Source: Actinocatenispora rupis (GTDB lineage Bacteria; Actinomycetota; Actinomycetes; Mycobacteriales; Micromonosporaceae). From it: a DNA stretch of 64,000 bases. The notes under the pieces were generated by a model. That model was not told where the DNA came from, searched no databases, and worked only from the letters and a program-made list of their open reading frames with translations. Each line of letters opens with the position of its first letter. The stretch's first letter is position 1. Of this stretch, positions 34,626 through 43,927 are shown piece after piece. The translations under genes were made by a program, and so were the position numbers. The stretch covers positions 1-64,000 of the forward strand of contig NZ_BOMB01000015.1 of the NCBI RefSeq assembly GCF_016861975.1, given 5' to 3'.

Positions 34626-35284
34626 CCGGACCCGTGCGCATCGTGGTCGCCGACGACCAGACCGCCGTCCGCGAGGGACTCGCGACCATGCTCGACCTGC
34701 TGCCCGACGTCGAGGTCGTCGGCACCGCGCCCAACGGCGCCGACGCCGTACGCCTCGTCGGTGAACGCGCCCCCGACGTCGTGCTGATGGACCTGCACAT
34801 GCCCGGCATGGACGGGATCGAGGCCACCCGCCGCATCCGGGCCGAACATCCCGGCACCCGCGTCGTCGTCCTCACCACCTTCGCCGACGACGAGTCCGTA
34901 CTCGCCGGGCTGCGCGCCGGTGCCCTCGGATACCTGACGAAGGAGGCCGGGCGGGAGGAGATCGGCCGCGCGGTGCACGCGGCCGCCGCCGGGCAGTCCG
35001 TCCTGGACGCCGACGTGCAGCGCCGGCTCGTCGCCGCGGTCGCGGACCCGCCCACCCCACCGGTACGCGAGGCGCGGCGCGTGCTGCCCGACGGCCTCAC
35101 CCCGCGCGAGGGCGAGGTACTCGGGCTCATCGGCGGCGGGCTCACCAACCGGGAGATCGCCGCCCGGCTGTACGTCAGCGAGGCCACCGTCAAGACCCAC
35201 ATCAACAACCTGTTCGCCAAGGCGGGGCTGCGGGACCGCGCGCAGGCCGTGCGCTACGCGTACGACCAGGGCCTGGTGGACTGA
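34622..35284 (+). CDS. NarL/LuxR-family response regulator
   Basis: 220 residues. Receiver domain: acidic Asp11-Asp12, phosphorylation site Asp57 in VVLMDLHMPGMDG, and Lys107 in GYLTKEAG. The LuxR-type helix-turn-helix is at about 156-213 (GLTPREGEVLGLIGGGLTNR, EIAARLYVSEATVKTHINNL). ATGA overlap with the kinase stop. Target genes are unknown; autoregulation of this operon is plausible. Confidence 0.93.
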   Translation: MTGPVRIVVADDQTAVREGLATMLDLLPDVEVVGTAPNGADAVRLVGERAPDVVLMDLHMPGMDGIEATRRIRAEHPGTRVVVLTTFADDESVLAGLRAGALGYLTKEAGREEIGRAVHAAAAGQSVLDADVQRRLVAAVADPPTPPVREARRVLPDGLTPREGEVLGLIGGGLTNREIAARLYVSEATVKTHINNLFAKAGLRDRAQAVRYAYDQGLVD

Positions 35285-35315
35285 CGGCCTCCCTTGTGCC
35301 GCAACGGATCCCGGG

Positions 35316-36260
35316 TCAGGCCGCGCGGTGCCGGGTGGCGTGCGTGGTGGGGGTGCCGAGCTGGGCGAGGGCGGTCTTCGCGTAGTAGCCCCACCAGCCG
35401 ACGTAGCGCCCGTACCGCTCGGCGACGGCGTCGATCGACACGTCCGCCCCGTACAGCCGGGTGGCGACCTCGCTGAACTGCGGCATGTGCAGCGGCAGCC
35501 GGTCGGGGCGGCCGAGCACCCGCAGCATGATCGCGTTCGCGGTGAACTCGCCGACCCCGCGGATGCCGCGCAGCTCCGCCAGAACCTCCTCGTACGGCGC
35601 GGTGCGCAGCCACTCCTCGTCCATCCCGATCAGCCCGTGCACGGCGGCCGTCAGGTACTCGGTCTGGCGCAGGTTCGCGGTGAAGCGACCCAGCTCGTCC
35701 GGGCCGAGCCGGGTCAGCGTGGCCAGATCGGGGAACGCCTGGTGGCGCTCGCCGTCGACGGTCACCACCGGCCCGTACGCCGCGGCCAGCCGACGTTTCC
35801 GCACCCCGGCGACCCGCTGCGAGGTGCGCTGGGTGAGGACGAAATAGCACGCGCCCTCGGCGAGCGAGGCGAACCGCACCTGGTGCAGCCCCGCCACCTC
35901 CGCGAGCACCGGGGCGATCGCGGGATCGTCCGCGGCGACGGCGAGGAACCCGGTCATGTCGTCCGCCAGCCCGAGCCAGTCGGACACGGCCCGCTCCGCC
36001 CAGCGCAGCTCGGCGTCGGCGAGCGCGCGGTCGGCGAACACCGCGAGCGACACCCCGGCCCGCCCGTCGCCGCGCGGGCCGACCTCCACCAGGACCGCCT
36101 CCGTCGACCCGGGCAGCGCCAACGCCTTCCGTACGGTGCCGTCGGCGATCCGCTGCTCGCCCGCGCACGGCGCGAAACCGCCCAGCGCGCGCAGGCTCTG
36201 CCGCAGGTCGAACGGCGAGACGGCGGGAAGCTTGCTGGTGTGCTGAAGGCTGCTCGACAT
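35316..36260 (-). CDS. AlkA-like HhH-GPD protein with altered active site
   Basis: 314 residues from ATG 36260. The helix-hairpin-helix ELRGIRGVGEFTANAIMLRV is near residue 225-245. In DNA-3-methyladenine glycosylase II the catalytic Asp follows it; here the segment reads GRPDRLPLHMPQFSEVATRL with no Asp at that place. Some actinobacterial relatives also lack it, so the protein may be a non-catalytic or altered DNA repair factor. Divergent from the monooxygenase gene. Confidence 0.8.
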   Translation of the reverse strand: MSSSLQHTSKLPAVSPFDLRQSLRALGGFAPCAGEQRIADGTVRKALALPGSTEAVLVEVGPRGDGRAGVSLAVFADRALADAELRWAERAVSDWLGLADDMTGFLAVAADDPAIAPVLAEVAGLHQVRFASLAEGACYFVLTQRTSQRVAGVRKRRLAAAYGPVVTVDGERHQAFPDLATLTRLGPDELGRFTANLRQTEYLTAAVHGLIGMDEEWLRTAPYEEVLAELRGIRGVGEFTANAIMLRVLGRPDRLPLHMPQFSEVATRLYGADVSIDAVAERYGRYVGWWGYYAKTALAQLGTPTTHATRHRAA

Positions 36261-36348
36261 GCGCCCATCCTCGGCCCCGGGTACGACACTTTCCCGCGGC
36301 CACTTCTCGCCGCTCGCGGCCCCGCCGGACGGGACCGGATCCGGTATA

Positions 36349-36413
36349 AGAGGTCCTGACAGAAAGGCGTCGGCGCCGACAGTCCTTTCTGTCAGGACCT
36401 CTAAGAGGTCCTG
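36349..36413 (+). promoter_or_regulatory. Three-segment inverted repeat allowing alternative hairpins
   Basis: Segment 1 (36349-36367) is the exact reverse complement of segment 2 (36384-36402), a 19-bp stem over a loop containing GTCGGCGCCGAC. The end of segment 2 also pairs with segment 3: CAGGACCTCT, A, AGAGGTCCTG is a perfect 21-base palindrome at 36393-36413. The two pairings exclude each other. TATAAG at 36345-36350 could be a -10 box. It lies 73 bases before the monooxygenase start. Confidence 0.65.
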
Positions 36414-36485
36414 GACGGAAACGGCTGTCCGGGTGCGTCGGTGCCCGGTCCGCAGCCCGAACGCCGAGCGGACCCGGGAGTACCC

Positions 36486-37742
36486 ATGACGGACGGTTCG
36501 GACGTGCTCGTTGCCGGTGCCGGGATCGCCGGGCTGACGGCGGCGCTGAGCATGGCGCGCGCCGGCGTACGGGCGGGCGTGGTGGATCCGGTGCGGGCGC
36601 TGACCCCGCTCGGCGTCGGCATCAACCTGCAACCCCATGCCGTACGCGAGCTGACGGAGCTGGGGCTGGGCGACGAGCTGCCCGGGATCGGCATGCCGAT
36701 CGAGGAGTGCGTGCACGTCGACCGGCACGGCAACCGGATCTGGGCCGAGCCGCGGGGCACCGCCGCCGGCTACCGCTGGCCGCAGTACGCGGTGCATCGC
36801 GGTGAGCTGCAGATGTTGCTGCTGCGGGCGGTCCGGGCCCGGCTGGGCGACGACGCGGTCCGGGCCGGCACGGCGGTGACCGGCTTCGCCGACGGTCCCG
36901 ACGGGCTCACCGTCACCCTGCGGGACCGGGCGTCCGGCACCACCGCGGAGCGTCCGGCGGCGGCGCTGCTCGGCGCGGACGGCCTGCACTCCACGGTGCG
37001 CGGCCTGCTGCACCCCGGCGAGGGCGCCCCGCTCGGCAACGGGATCCGGATGTGGCGCGGCACCGTGCGCGCCGCGCCGTTCCGCACCGGCCGGTCGATG
37101 GTCGTGGCCGGCTGCAACACGTGGTCGAAGTTCGTCGCCTACCCCATCTCCCCGGTACGCGACGGCCTCGTCACCGTCAACTGGGTCGCCGAGGTACGCC
37201 TGCCCGACGCGGACCTCGCCGCCGACTGGACCGCCACCGGCCGGCGCACCGACGTCCTCCCGCACTTCGCCGGGTGGCGGTACGACTGGCTCGACGTGCC
37301 CGCGCTCATCGAGGGCACCGAGCGGATCCTGGAGTACCCGATGGTGGACCGGGAGCCGCTGGACTGGTGGGGGCGCGGCCGGGTCACGCTGCTCGGCGAC
37401 GCCGCGCACCCCATGTACCCCATCGGGTCGAACGGCGGGTCGCAGGCGATCCTCGACGGTCGCGTCGTCGCCTACCACCTGGCGACCGCGGGCGACCCGG
37501 TCAAGGCCCTCGCCGCGTACGAGACGGCCCGGCGGGAGGAAGCCGTCGCCGTCCAGGCCGCCAACCGCGCGATGGGGCCCGAACGCGTCCTGCGCATGGT
37601 CGCCGAACGCGCCCCCGACGGCTTCACCCACATCTCCGACGTGCTCTCCGCCGACGAACTCGCCGGCATCGGCGCCGCCTACCAGCGCACCACGAGCATG
37701 GACGTACCTGCGCTGAACGACCGCCGCTCCTGGACCCCCTGA
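36486..37742 (+). CDS. FAD-dependent monooxygenase, PhzS-like
   Basis: 418 residues. FAD-binding GAGIAG (11-16), GADGLHSTVRG and GDAAHPMYPIGSNGGSQAI are the class A flavoprotein monooxygenase motifs. GVGINLQPHAVRELTELGLG, YAVHRGELQMLLL and LEYPMVDREPLDWWGRGR follow the phenazine hydroxylase PhzS (5-methylphenazine-1-carboxylate 1-monooxygenase) more closely than salicylate hydroxylases. No other phenazine gene is near, so the substrate is unknown. The hairpin/operator region upstream suggests regulated expression. Confidence 0.85.
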   Translation: MTDGSDVLVAGAGIAGLTAALSMARAGVRAGVVDPVRALTPLGVGINLQPHAVRELTELGLGDELPGIGMPIEECVHVDRHGNRIWAEPRGTAAGYRWPQYAVHRGELQMLLLRAVRARLGDDAVRAGTAVTGFADGPDGLTVTLRDRASGTTAERPAAALLGADGLHSTVRGLLHPGEGAPLGNGIRMWRGTVRAAPFRTGRSMVVAGCNTWSKFVAYPISPVRDGLVTVNWVAEVRLPDADLAADWTATGRRTDVLPHFAGWRYDWLDVPALIEGTERILEYPMVDREPLDWWGRGRVTLLGDAAHPMYPIGSNGGSQAILDGRVVAYHLATAGDPVKALAAYETARREEAVAVQAANRAMGPERVLRMVAERAPDGFTHISDVLSADELAGIGAAYQRTTSMDVPALNDRRSWTP

Positions 37743-37789
37743 CCCCATTCTTCCCTTGGTACGACAGCGTTTCCGGCGACGGTACGGCG

Positions 37790-38944
37790 TCAGGTGAGGG
37801 TGCGGTAGAGCTCGACCGTACGGGCCGCGATCGCGTCCCAACCGAACTCGGCGACCGCGCGGACCCGCCCCGCCCGCCCCATCTCCGCAGCCCGGTCCGG
37901 CGCCGTCAGCAGGGCGTTGAGCGCACCGGCGAGCCGCGCCTCGAACCCGCCCGGGTCCGCCTCGTCGTAGTGCACCAGCAGGCCCGTCGTGCCGTCGTCG
38001 ACCACCTCCGGGATGCCGCCCACGTCCGAGGCGACCACCGCCGTCTCGCACGCCATCGCCTCCAGGTTGACGATGCCGAGCGGCTCGTACACCGACGGGC
38101 AGCAGAACACCGTCGCGTGCGTGAGCAGCGTGATCACCTCGTCGCGGGACAGCATCGTGTCCAGCCACACCGTGCCGCCGCGGTGCGCGTCCAGCTCCTC
38201 GACCGCGGCGGCGACCTCCGCCGCCAGCTCGTCGGTGTCCGGCGCGGCGGCGGCGAGCACGATCTGCGCCTCCGGTACCAGATCGACGGCGGCGCCGAGC
38301 AGGTGCGGCAGCCCCTTCTGCCGGGTGATGCGCCCGACGTACAGCACGTACGGCCGGTCCGGGTCGATGCCGTGCCCGCGCAGCAACTCCGCGTCCGGCC
38401 GCGGCTGGTACAGCTCCGTGTCGATGCCGTTGTGGATCACGTGCACCCGCTCCGGATCCACCCCCGGGTACGCCGCCAGCACGTCGTCGCGCATCCCCGC
38501 CGACACCGCCACCACCGCGTCCGCCGCCAGGTACGCGGTGCGCTCCGCCCACGACGACAACGCGTACCCGCCGCCCAGCTGCTCCGCCTTCCACGGCCGC
38601 AACGGCTCCAACGAATGCGCCGTCACCACGTGCGGCCGCCCGTACAGCAGCTTGCCCAGATGCCCCGCCAGGTTCGCGTACCAGGTGTGCGAATGCAGCA
38701 CGTCCACCGCCGGGTCGACACCCGCCGTCATCCGCAGATCCGTCGACAACGTACGCAGCGCCGCGTTCGCCGCCGCCAACTCCGGATCCGCCCGGTACCC
38801 CCGCGCACCCTCCCGGTCCGCCCCGAAACAGTGCACATCCACGTCGACCAACCGGCGCAGCTCCCGCACCAGGAAATCCACATGGACACCGGCGCCGCCG
38901 TAGATGTCCGGCGGGTACTCGTTGGTCAGCATCCCCACGCGCAT
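37790..38944 (-). CDS. glgM: Alpha-maltose-1-phosphate synthase (GlgA/GlgM, GT4)
   Basis: 384 residues. N-terminal NEYPPDIYGGAGVHVDFL, the hinge YVGRITRQKGLPHLL, and PSVYEPLGIVNLEAMAC with the GT4 E-x7-E motif are the actinobacterial GlgM pattern (Rv1212c). It joins glucose 1-phosphate to ADP- or UDP-glucose to make maltose 1-phosphate for the GlgE route, or extends glycogen. glgC usually stands beside it in mycobacteria, but here 1 kb without a recognisable gene follows. It converges on the monooxygenase gene. Confidence 0.88.
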   Translation of the reverse strand: MRVGMLTNEYPPDIYGGAGVHVDFLVRELRRLVDVDVHCFGADREGARGYRADPELAAANAALRTLSTDLRMTAGVDPAVDVLHSHTWYANLAGHLGKLLYGRPHVVTAHSLEPLRPWKAEQLGGGYALSSWAERTAYLAADAVVAVSAGMRDDVLAAYPGVDPERVHVIHNGIDTELYQPRPDAELLRGHGIDPDRPYVLYVGRITRQKGLPHLLGAAVDLVPEAQIVLAAAAPDTDELAAEVAAAVEELDAHRGGTVWLDTMLSRDEVITLLTHATVFCCPSVYEPLGIVNLEAMACETAVVASDVGGIPEVVDDGTTGLLVHYDEADPGGFEARLAGALNALLTAPDRAAEMGRAGRVRAVAEFGWDAIAARTVELYRTLT

Positions 38945-39957
38945 GCGCCCACCCTACGGGCGGCAGCCAGGTCGGCGCGCAGAAGCGCGGCCTGCCCCCG
39001 TCGTACTTGGGTGCACGGGGGGCTGGGGGTGGGTTCGCGGTCGGCGGTGTCGTGGGCTGGTGTCGGCGGCCGTGGGTGGGGTGACAGCGCTGTCGGCGTT
39101 GTCGTGATGTCGGGTGTCGTAGGGCGGTGTCGGCTGGTGGGGTGGCAGGTGTGTTTGTGGTCGGCGTTGTCGGTGTCGGGGGCGGGCGCGAAGGGGTGAG
39201 GGCGTGGGGAGGCTGGTCCGCGGTGGGCGCTGTCGTCAGTTGCGCATGGGCGGCTGTCGGGCGCTGTGGTGGCGGGTCGCGAGTGCGGGTTCGAGGTCGG
39301 TGCTGTCGGCTGTCGCGGGCGAATCGCGCTGGGAACGGTGCGATCGCGTCTCGCGGGCGGACTGTCGTCCGGCGCGGGCGGTTGCCCTGGCGGCGGGAGG
39401 GGCTGGGGGAGTACCCGGGTCGGCGGCGGCTGGCTTGTCCGCCGCGGGCTTCTCGGCGGCCTTTCGTGGGTCGCAGGTTCGCCGAAGGGTACGTCGGTGG
39501 GGGACGTGCCGAGTACGAAGCCGATCGCGACGAACACCGGCGGCGACACGATGCCCAGCTTGAACGTACGGTGTCGGCTCGGCTGGGCGTCCCGCGATGG
39601 GGAGCCGCACACCGCGCGGGTGGCGTGGGCGACGGCGCCGCGTCCTCGGCGGTGATCGAGCAACGGGCGGTGCGACCACTGGAAGCTGCCCTGGTAGCGG
39701 CCGCGCGCGTCGGCGCGAGGCCCGCCACGATCGACGGGCTCATCCGTGCTAAGGCACGGGCCTGGGCGGTGAAGCAGCCACGTGCGGCGCGGCCGCTTGT
39801 TCGTTGCGTGGCCGGCCTACACCCCCACCCACCACCGGGGGGACGACCCCGGCCCACCCTACAGCCCCCGCCACCCCCAGACATGGCCCTGTGGACGACG
39901 AAACCCGGCCTGTGGACAACCGCGGAGCAGCGCCGGAACGCCTCTAGGGTTGGGCCG
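38945..39957. other. One kilobase without a convincing gene, strongly strand-skewed
   Basis: Long open frames exist on both strands but have no family pattern and are low complexity. From about 38990 to 39300 the plus strand is G/T-rich; in 39121-39180 I count 50 of 60 bases as G or T. GTCGGCGTTGTCG occurs at 39092 and 39160. A short minus-strand stretch near 39480-39565 encodes KLGIVSPPVFVAIGFVLGTS with gene-like codons and may be a remnant. The glgC expected here is not seen. Confidence 0.6.
39945..39950 (+). promoter_or_regulatory. Possible -10 box of a leaderless transcript
   Basis: TAGGGT ends seven bases before GTG 39958. With no ribosome site between, the phosphotransferase may be translated from a leaderless mRNA. 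Confidence 0.4.
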
Positions 39958-40734
39958 GTGGCGGACCAGATGAGTCGCGGCGTCTTCGCCGCTCCAGTAC
40001 GGCGCGGTGACACGGTCGAGCGTCGTGCCGGCCCGGGCAGCCGCAGCGTACGGGCGCTGTTGGAGCACTTCGAGCGCGTGGGCTTCGACCTCGCGCCACG
40101 TTTCCTCGGCACGACCGCGGGCGGCACCCGCGAGGTCCTGACGTTCATCGAGGGCGAGACGGGTTACCCGCCGCTCGCGCCGGCGTTGCGTACCGACGAG
40201 GCGCTCGTCTCGGTCGCGTCGGCGATCCGCGCGATGCACGACGCGACGCGGGGCTTCCCGGCGGGCGAACACGACGGCTGGGCCGCGCCGGAGGTGGCCG
40301 CGCCGGTCGCCGTGGACTGCGTCGGGCACCGCGACCTCGCCCCGTGGAACCTGGTCTTCGACGGCAGCAGCGTGGTCGGGATGATCGACTGGGACTTCGC
40401 GGGCCCGTCCAACCGTGTCTGGGATCTTGCGTACGCGGCGCATCAGTTCGTGCCGTTCCATCCGACCCCACACCTCCCCGCGTACGGCTGGGCGGTGGAG
40501 CCGGACCGCGCGGCGCGGCTGCGGACGTTCGCCGAGGCGTACGGGACGGGGGTGACGCCGGACGAGATCGTCGACCTGGCGATCGTGCGGCTCACCGCGA
40601 CCGCCGCGCACATGGAGGCACGGATCCGCGCCCGCGACCCGGCGTACGAGCTGCACCGACGGGACGGCCACGCCGAGGGCTACCGGGCGGCGGCGACGTT
40701 CGTGGCGGCGCACCGCACCGCCTGGCTGCGCTGA
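39958..40734 (+). CDS. Aminoglycoside phosphotransferase (APH) family protein
   Basis: 258 residues. GHRDLAPWNLVFDG (Brenner-type catalytic loop with HxDxxxxN) and MIDWDFAGPSNRVWDLAYAA (DFG-equivalent) mark an APH/choline-kinase fold. The N-terminal ATP-binding lobe is short, so it may use a small molecule rather than a protein. GTG 39958 gives a good start after TAGGGT. Whether it confers resistance cannot be judged. Neighbours give no hint of substrate. Confidence 0.8.
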   Translation: MADQMSRGVFAAPVRRGDTVERRAGPGSRSVRALLEHFERVGFDLAPRFLGTTAGGTREVLTFIEGETGYPPLAPALRTDEALVSVASAIRAMHDATRGFPAGEHDGWAAPEVAAPVAVDCVGHRDLAPWNLVFDGSSVVGMIDWDFAGPSNRVWDLAYAAHQFVPFHPTPHLPAYGWAVEPDRAARLRTFAEAYGTGVTPDEIVDLAIVRLTATAAHMEARIRARDPAYELHRRDGHAEGYRAAATFVAAHRTAWLR

Positions 40735-40882
40735 CCGCATCTACGCCTACAGCCGCCCGCGCAACGGCGCGCAGGACCCACGAACCCAGTACCAACAAAC
40801 CGGGACTCCGCGCGGCAACCGCACCCAAACAGAGCGGCCACCGCGTATCCACACAGCGGCAGCCGTACCCCTGAACGGGAGT

Positions 40883-40905
40883 GGCCCGCCGACGATCGGC
40901 GGGCC
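40883..40905 (-). terminator. Terminator of importer operon 1
   Basis: A 10-bp perfect stem (40883-40892 with 40896-40905), extended outward by about four pairs, sits 15 bases after the ATPase stop on the minus strand. Confidence 0.65.
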
Positions 40906-40919
40906 GCTCCGGGTTCGGG

Positions 40920-42104
40920 TCACTTGCCGGCGGTGAGGTTGACGCCGCTGTGCGGTTCGAAGACGTGGATGGAGTCCGGGTCGAACCAGACTTCCAGTGC
41001 GCGCCCTTCGCGTACTGGGGAGCGGGCGTCGAGTTCGGTGACGAGTTGCGCCGCGCCGATCTCTTCGGAGCCGGTGTCGCGTTCGATCTCGGCGAGGTGT
41101 TCGGAGTCGACGTGGGCGTTTTCGAGGGAGAAGTAGGCGAACTTCTCGGAGCCCATGGATTCGACGATGTCGACCTGCGAGGTGAAGGTGACGCCTTCGC
41201 CGCGGCCACCGTCCACAAGGGACGCGTCTTCGAACGCCTCGGGCCGGATGCCGATGATGACGTCCCGGGGTACGTCCTTGTGCCCCTCCAGGCTGCGTCG
41301 GATCCGTTCGGTGAGCGGGATCTTTCCGAGTACGGTGTCGACGGCGTTTTCGGCGATGGTGCCGGGTACGAAGTTCATCGACGGGGAGCCGATGAAGCCG
41401 GCGACGAACAGGTTGACGGGCCGCTCGTAGAGTTCCTGCGGGGAGCCGACCTGTTGGATCAGTCCGGCCCGCATGATGACGATGCGGTCGCCGAGGGTCA
41501 TGGCCTCGGTCTGGTCGTGCGTCACGTACACGGTGGTGGTGCCGAGTCGTTTCTGGATGCGCGAGATCGAGGTGCGCATCTGTACCCGGAGTTTGGCGTC
41601 CAGGTTGGACAGTGGCTCGTCCATGAGGAACGCCTTGGGGCTGCGGACGATCGCGCGGCCCATCGCCACCCGCTGCCGTTGTCCGCCGGACAGCGCGCCG
41701 GGTTTGCGGTCCAGGTACGGCGTGAGGTCGAGGATCTGGGCCGCCTCGTCGACTTTCTGCTTCATGGTGGCCTTGTCCACCTTGGCGAGTTTGAGCGGGA
41801 AGCCGATGTTCTCCCGCACGGTCATGTGCGGGTAGAGGGCGTACGACTGGAACACCATGGCGATGTCGCGGTCGCGTGGGGCGACCTCGTTGACGCGTTT
41901 TCCGTCGATGCGGAGTTCGCCGTCGGAGATGTCCTCCAGGCCGGCGATCATGTTGAGGGTCGTGGACTTTCCGCAGCCGGAGGGGCCGACCAGGATCACG
42001 AACTCCTGGTCCGCGATGTCGAGGTTGAAGCTGTCGACCGCGACGGTGCCGTCCGCGAACTTCTTGGTCACTTTGTCCAGGACAATTTCAGCCACCGTAC
42101 TCAC
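40920..42104 (-). CDS. sugC: Sugar ABC transporter ATPase, SugC/MsmK type (copy 1)
   Basis: 394 residues. Walker A GPSGCGKST (40-48), Q loop FQSYALYPHMTVRENIGFP, signature LSGGQRQRVAMGRAI, Walker B FLMDEPLSNLD and switch VTHDQTEAM are all intact. The C-terminal third is the regulatory TOBE-type domain of MalK/SugC proteins. It should power the importer with the SugA- and SugB-like permeases just upstream. GTG 42104 directly abuts the permease stop. Copy 2 at 45668-46852 has the same length. Confidence 0.93.
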   Translation of the reverse strand: MSTVAEIVLDKVTKKFADGTVAVDSFNLDIADQEFVILVGPSGCGKSTTLNMIAGLEDISDGELRIDGKRVNEVAPRDRDIAMVFQSYALYPHMTVRENIGFPLKLAKVDKATMKQKVDEAAQILDLTPYLDRKPGALSGGQRQRVAMGRAIVRSPKAFLMDEPLSNLDAKLRVQMRTSISRIQKRLGTTTVYVTHDQTEAMTLGDRIVIMRAGLIQQVGSPQELYERPVNLFVAGFIGSPSMNFVPGTIAENAVDTVLGKIPLTERIRRSLEGHKDVPRDVIIGIRPEAFEDASLVDGGRGEGVTFTSQVDIVESMGSEKFAYFSLENAHVDSEHLAEIERDTGSEEIGAAQLVTELDARSPVREGRALEVWFDPDSIHVFEPHSGVNLTAGK

Positions 42105-42935
42105 TCATCCCTTCACGGCCCCGGACGTCAGCCCGGACACGATGCGTCGCTGGAAGATCAGCACGAAGATGATGATCGGAATCGTGATCACGATCGCCGC
42201 CGCCGATATGGACCCGGTCGGATCCTCGAACTGTGACGCGCCGGTGAAGAACGCGATGGCCGCCGGTGCGGTCCGCGCGGAGTTCGACGACGTCAGCGAG
42301 ATCGCGAACAGGAAGTCGTTCCAGCAGAGGATGAACGCGAGGATCGCGGTCGTCACGACGCCGGGCATGGCCAGCGGCGCGATCACCTGACGGAACGCCT
42401 GGAACGGTGTGGCACCGTCCATCTTCGCGGCCTTCTCCAGTTCCCACGGGATCTCGCGGAGGAACGCGGACAGCGTGTAGATCGTCAGCGGCAGCGTGAA
42501 CGTGATGTACGGGATGATCAGGCCGATCCAGGTGTTGAACAGGCCGAGCGACCGTTCGATCTGGAACAGCGGGGTCACCAGCGACACCTGCGGGAACATC
42601 GCGATCAGCAGCGAGCCGCCGAGCATCAGCCGCTTTCCGGGGAATTCCAGCCGCGCGATCGCGTACGCGGCGAAGGTGCCGATGACGATCGCGATGAGCG
42701 TGGAGATGAGCCCGATTCCGATGGAGTTGATGAGGGGCCTGCCGAACCCACCCACCTTGAAGATGTTGACGTAGTTCTCGAACGTGAACTTTCGCGGGAA
42801 GTAGTGCCCGTCGGTGAAGGTGCTCGGGTCCTTCAGCGACAGCGACAGGATCCACACGACCGGGATCAGGACGTACAGCGCCACGATGATGTTCGCGACC
42901 GTCCACCCGGAACGCTGGCGCGCGGTGATGGCCAT
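42105..42935 (-). CDS. sugB: Sugar ABC permease, SugB/MalG type (copy 1)
   Basis: 276 residues with six predicted membrane helices. The cytoplasmic EAA loop reads [18 protein letters not shown]. The C-terminus [15 protein letters not shown] is typical of MalG-type permeases. ATG 42935 is preferred over the adjacent 42938 because it is five bases from GGGAGG. Overlaps the SugA-like stop; the ATPase follows without a gap. Confidence 0.92.
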   Translation of the reverse strand: MAITARQRSGWTVANIIVALYVLIPVVWILSLSLKDPSTFTDGHYFPRKFTFENYVNIFKVGGFGRPLINSIGIGLISTLIAIVIGTFAAYAIARLEFPGKRLMLGGSLLIAMFPQVSLVTPLFQIERSLGLFNTWIGLIIPYITFTLPLTIYTLSAFLREIPWELEKAAKMDGATPFQAFRQVIAPLAMPGVVTTAILAFILCWNDFLFAISLTSSNSARTAPAAIAFFTGASQFEDPTGSISAAAIVITIPIIIFVLIFQRRIVSGLTSGAVKG

Positions 42936-43927
42936 CATCGCCTCCCTTGGTTGTCGCTGCCCGGCGCCGCCGTACCGAAACCCTTGATGAAGATGGCGGC
43001 GATGATGACCACGGTGATGAACATCAGGACGGACATGGTCGAGCCGATGCCGAGGTTCAGGCCGCCGATCAGGTTGTGGTACGTGATGATCGACAGCGAA
43101 CTCGTCCCGTTCGCGCCGTTGGTCAGGATGTAGATGTTGTCGTAGACGCGGACCGCGTCGAGTACCCGGAAGAGCAGCGCGACCAGGATCGCCGGCTTCA
43201 TCAGCGGCAGGGTCACCCGGGTGAAGCGCTGCCAGGTGGACGCGCCGTCCATCGCGGCGGCCTTCTGCAGCTCGTCCGGCACGATCGCCAGGCCGGCCAT
43301 CAGCAGCAGCGCCATGAACGGCGTGGTCTTCCAGATCTCGGCCAGGATGATGATCGCGATCGCCTGCGCCTGCTGGGTCAGCGGCGCCGAGCCGGCCGGC
43401 AGCAGTTGCGCCAGGTACCCGGTCCCGGGCGTCCACGCGTACTGCCAGCTGAACGCGGCGACCACGGTGACGATCCCGTACGGGATGAGGGCCAGGGTCC
43501 GGATGGTGCCGCGGCCGATCAGGGTGCGGTGCATGACGAGCGCCAGCGCCATGCCGAGTACGAGCTCGATGGCGACGCTGACGACGGTGATGATCATGGT
43601 GACGGCGAACGCGTGCCACCAGAACGAGTTCGTCAGCACCGCGCCGTAGTTGGCGAGTCCGATCCACGCCTTCTGGTTCGGGAAGCGCAGGTCGTAGCGC
43701 TGGAACGACAGCAGGATCGAGTACACGATCGGGTAGATCGTGACGACCACCATCACGACCGCGGCCGGTGCGCACAGCATCCAGGCCAGCTTCCGTTCCG
43801 ACCGGCGGCCCTCGCTCACCTTCGGCTTCTGCACCGCCGTCGGACCGGCCGTGGCGACCGTACCCTCGCCGAGTCGGCCGGGTTGTTGCAGGTTCTCGCG
43901 GGAACTGGCCCGCTCCTCGCTGGTCAC
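42935..43927 (-). CDS. sugA: Sugar ABC permease, SugA/MalF type (copy 1)
   Basis: 330 residues. A 40-residue cytoplasmic N-terminus is followed by about six membrane helices beginning at [20 protein letters not shown]. The EAA loop is [22 protein letters not shown] 43927 overlaps the lpqY stop (GTGA). With SugB it should form the channel for the sugar delivered by LpqY. Confidence 0.92.
   Translation of the reverse strand: MTSEERASSRENLQQPGRLGEGTVATAGPTAVQKPKVSEGRRSERKLAWMLCAPAAVVMVVVTIYPIVYSILLSFQRYDLRFPNQKAWIGLANYGAVLTNSFWWHAFAVTMIITVVSVAIELVLGMALALVMHRTLIGRGTIRTLALIPYGIVTVVAAFSWQYAWTPGTGYLAQLLPAGSAPLTQQAQAIAIIILAEIWKTTPFMALLLMAGLAIVPDELQKAAAMDGASTWQRFTRVTLPLMKPAILVALLFRVLDAVRVYDNIYILTNGANGTSSLSIITYHNLIGGLNLGIGSTMSVLMFITVVIIAAIFIKGFGTAAPGSDNQGRR

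Noticed and set aside
38926-39663. Minus-strand frame ahead of glgM as a possible protein gene
   Set aside because: Most of it is Pro/Thr/Arg low-complexity sequence. Only a short hydrophobic stretch looks gene-like, too little to call.
39127-39957. N-terminal extension of the phosphotransferase into the G/T-rich region
   Set aside because: The extension is low complexity, and the kinase fold is complete from GTG 39958.
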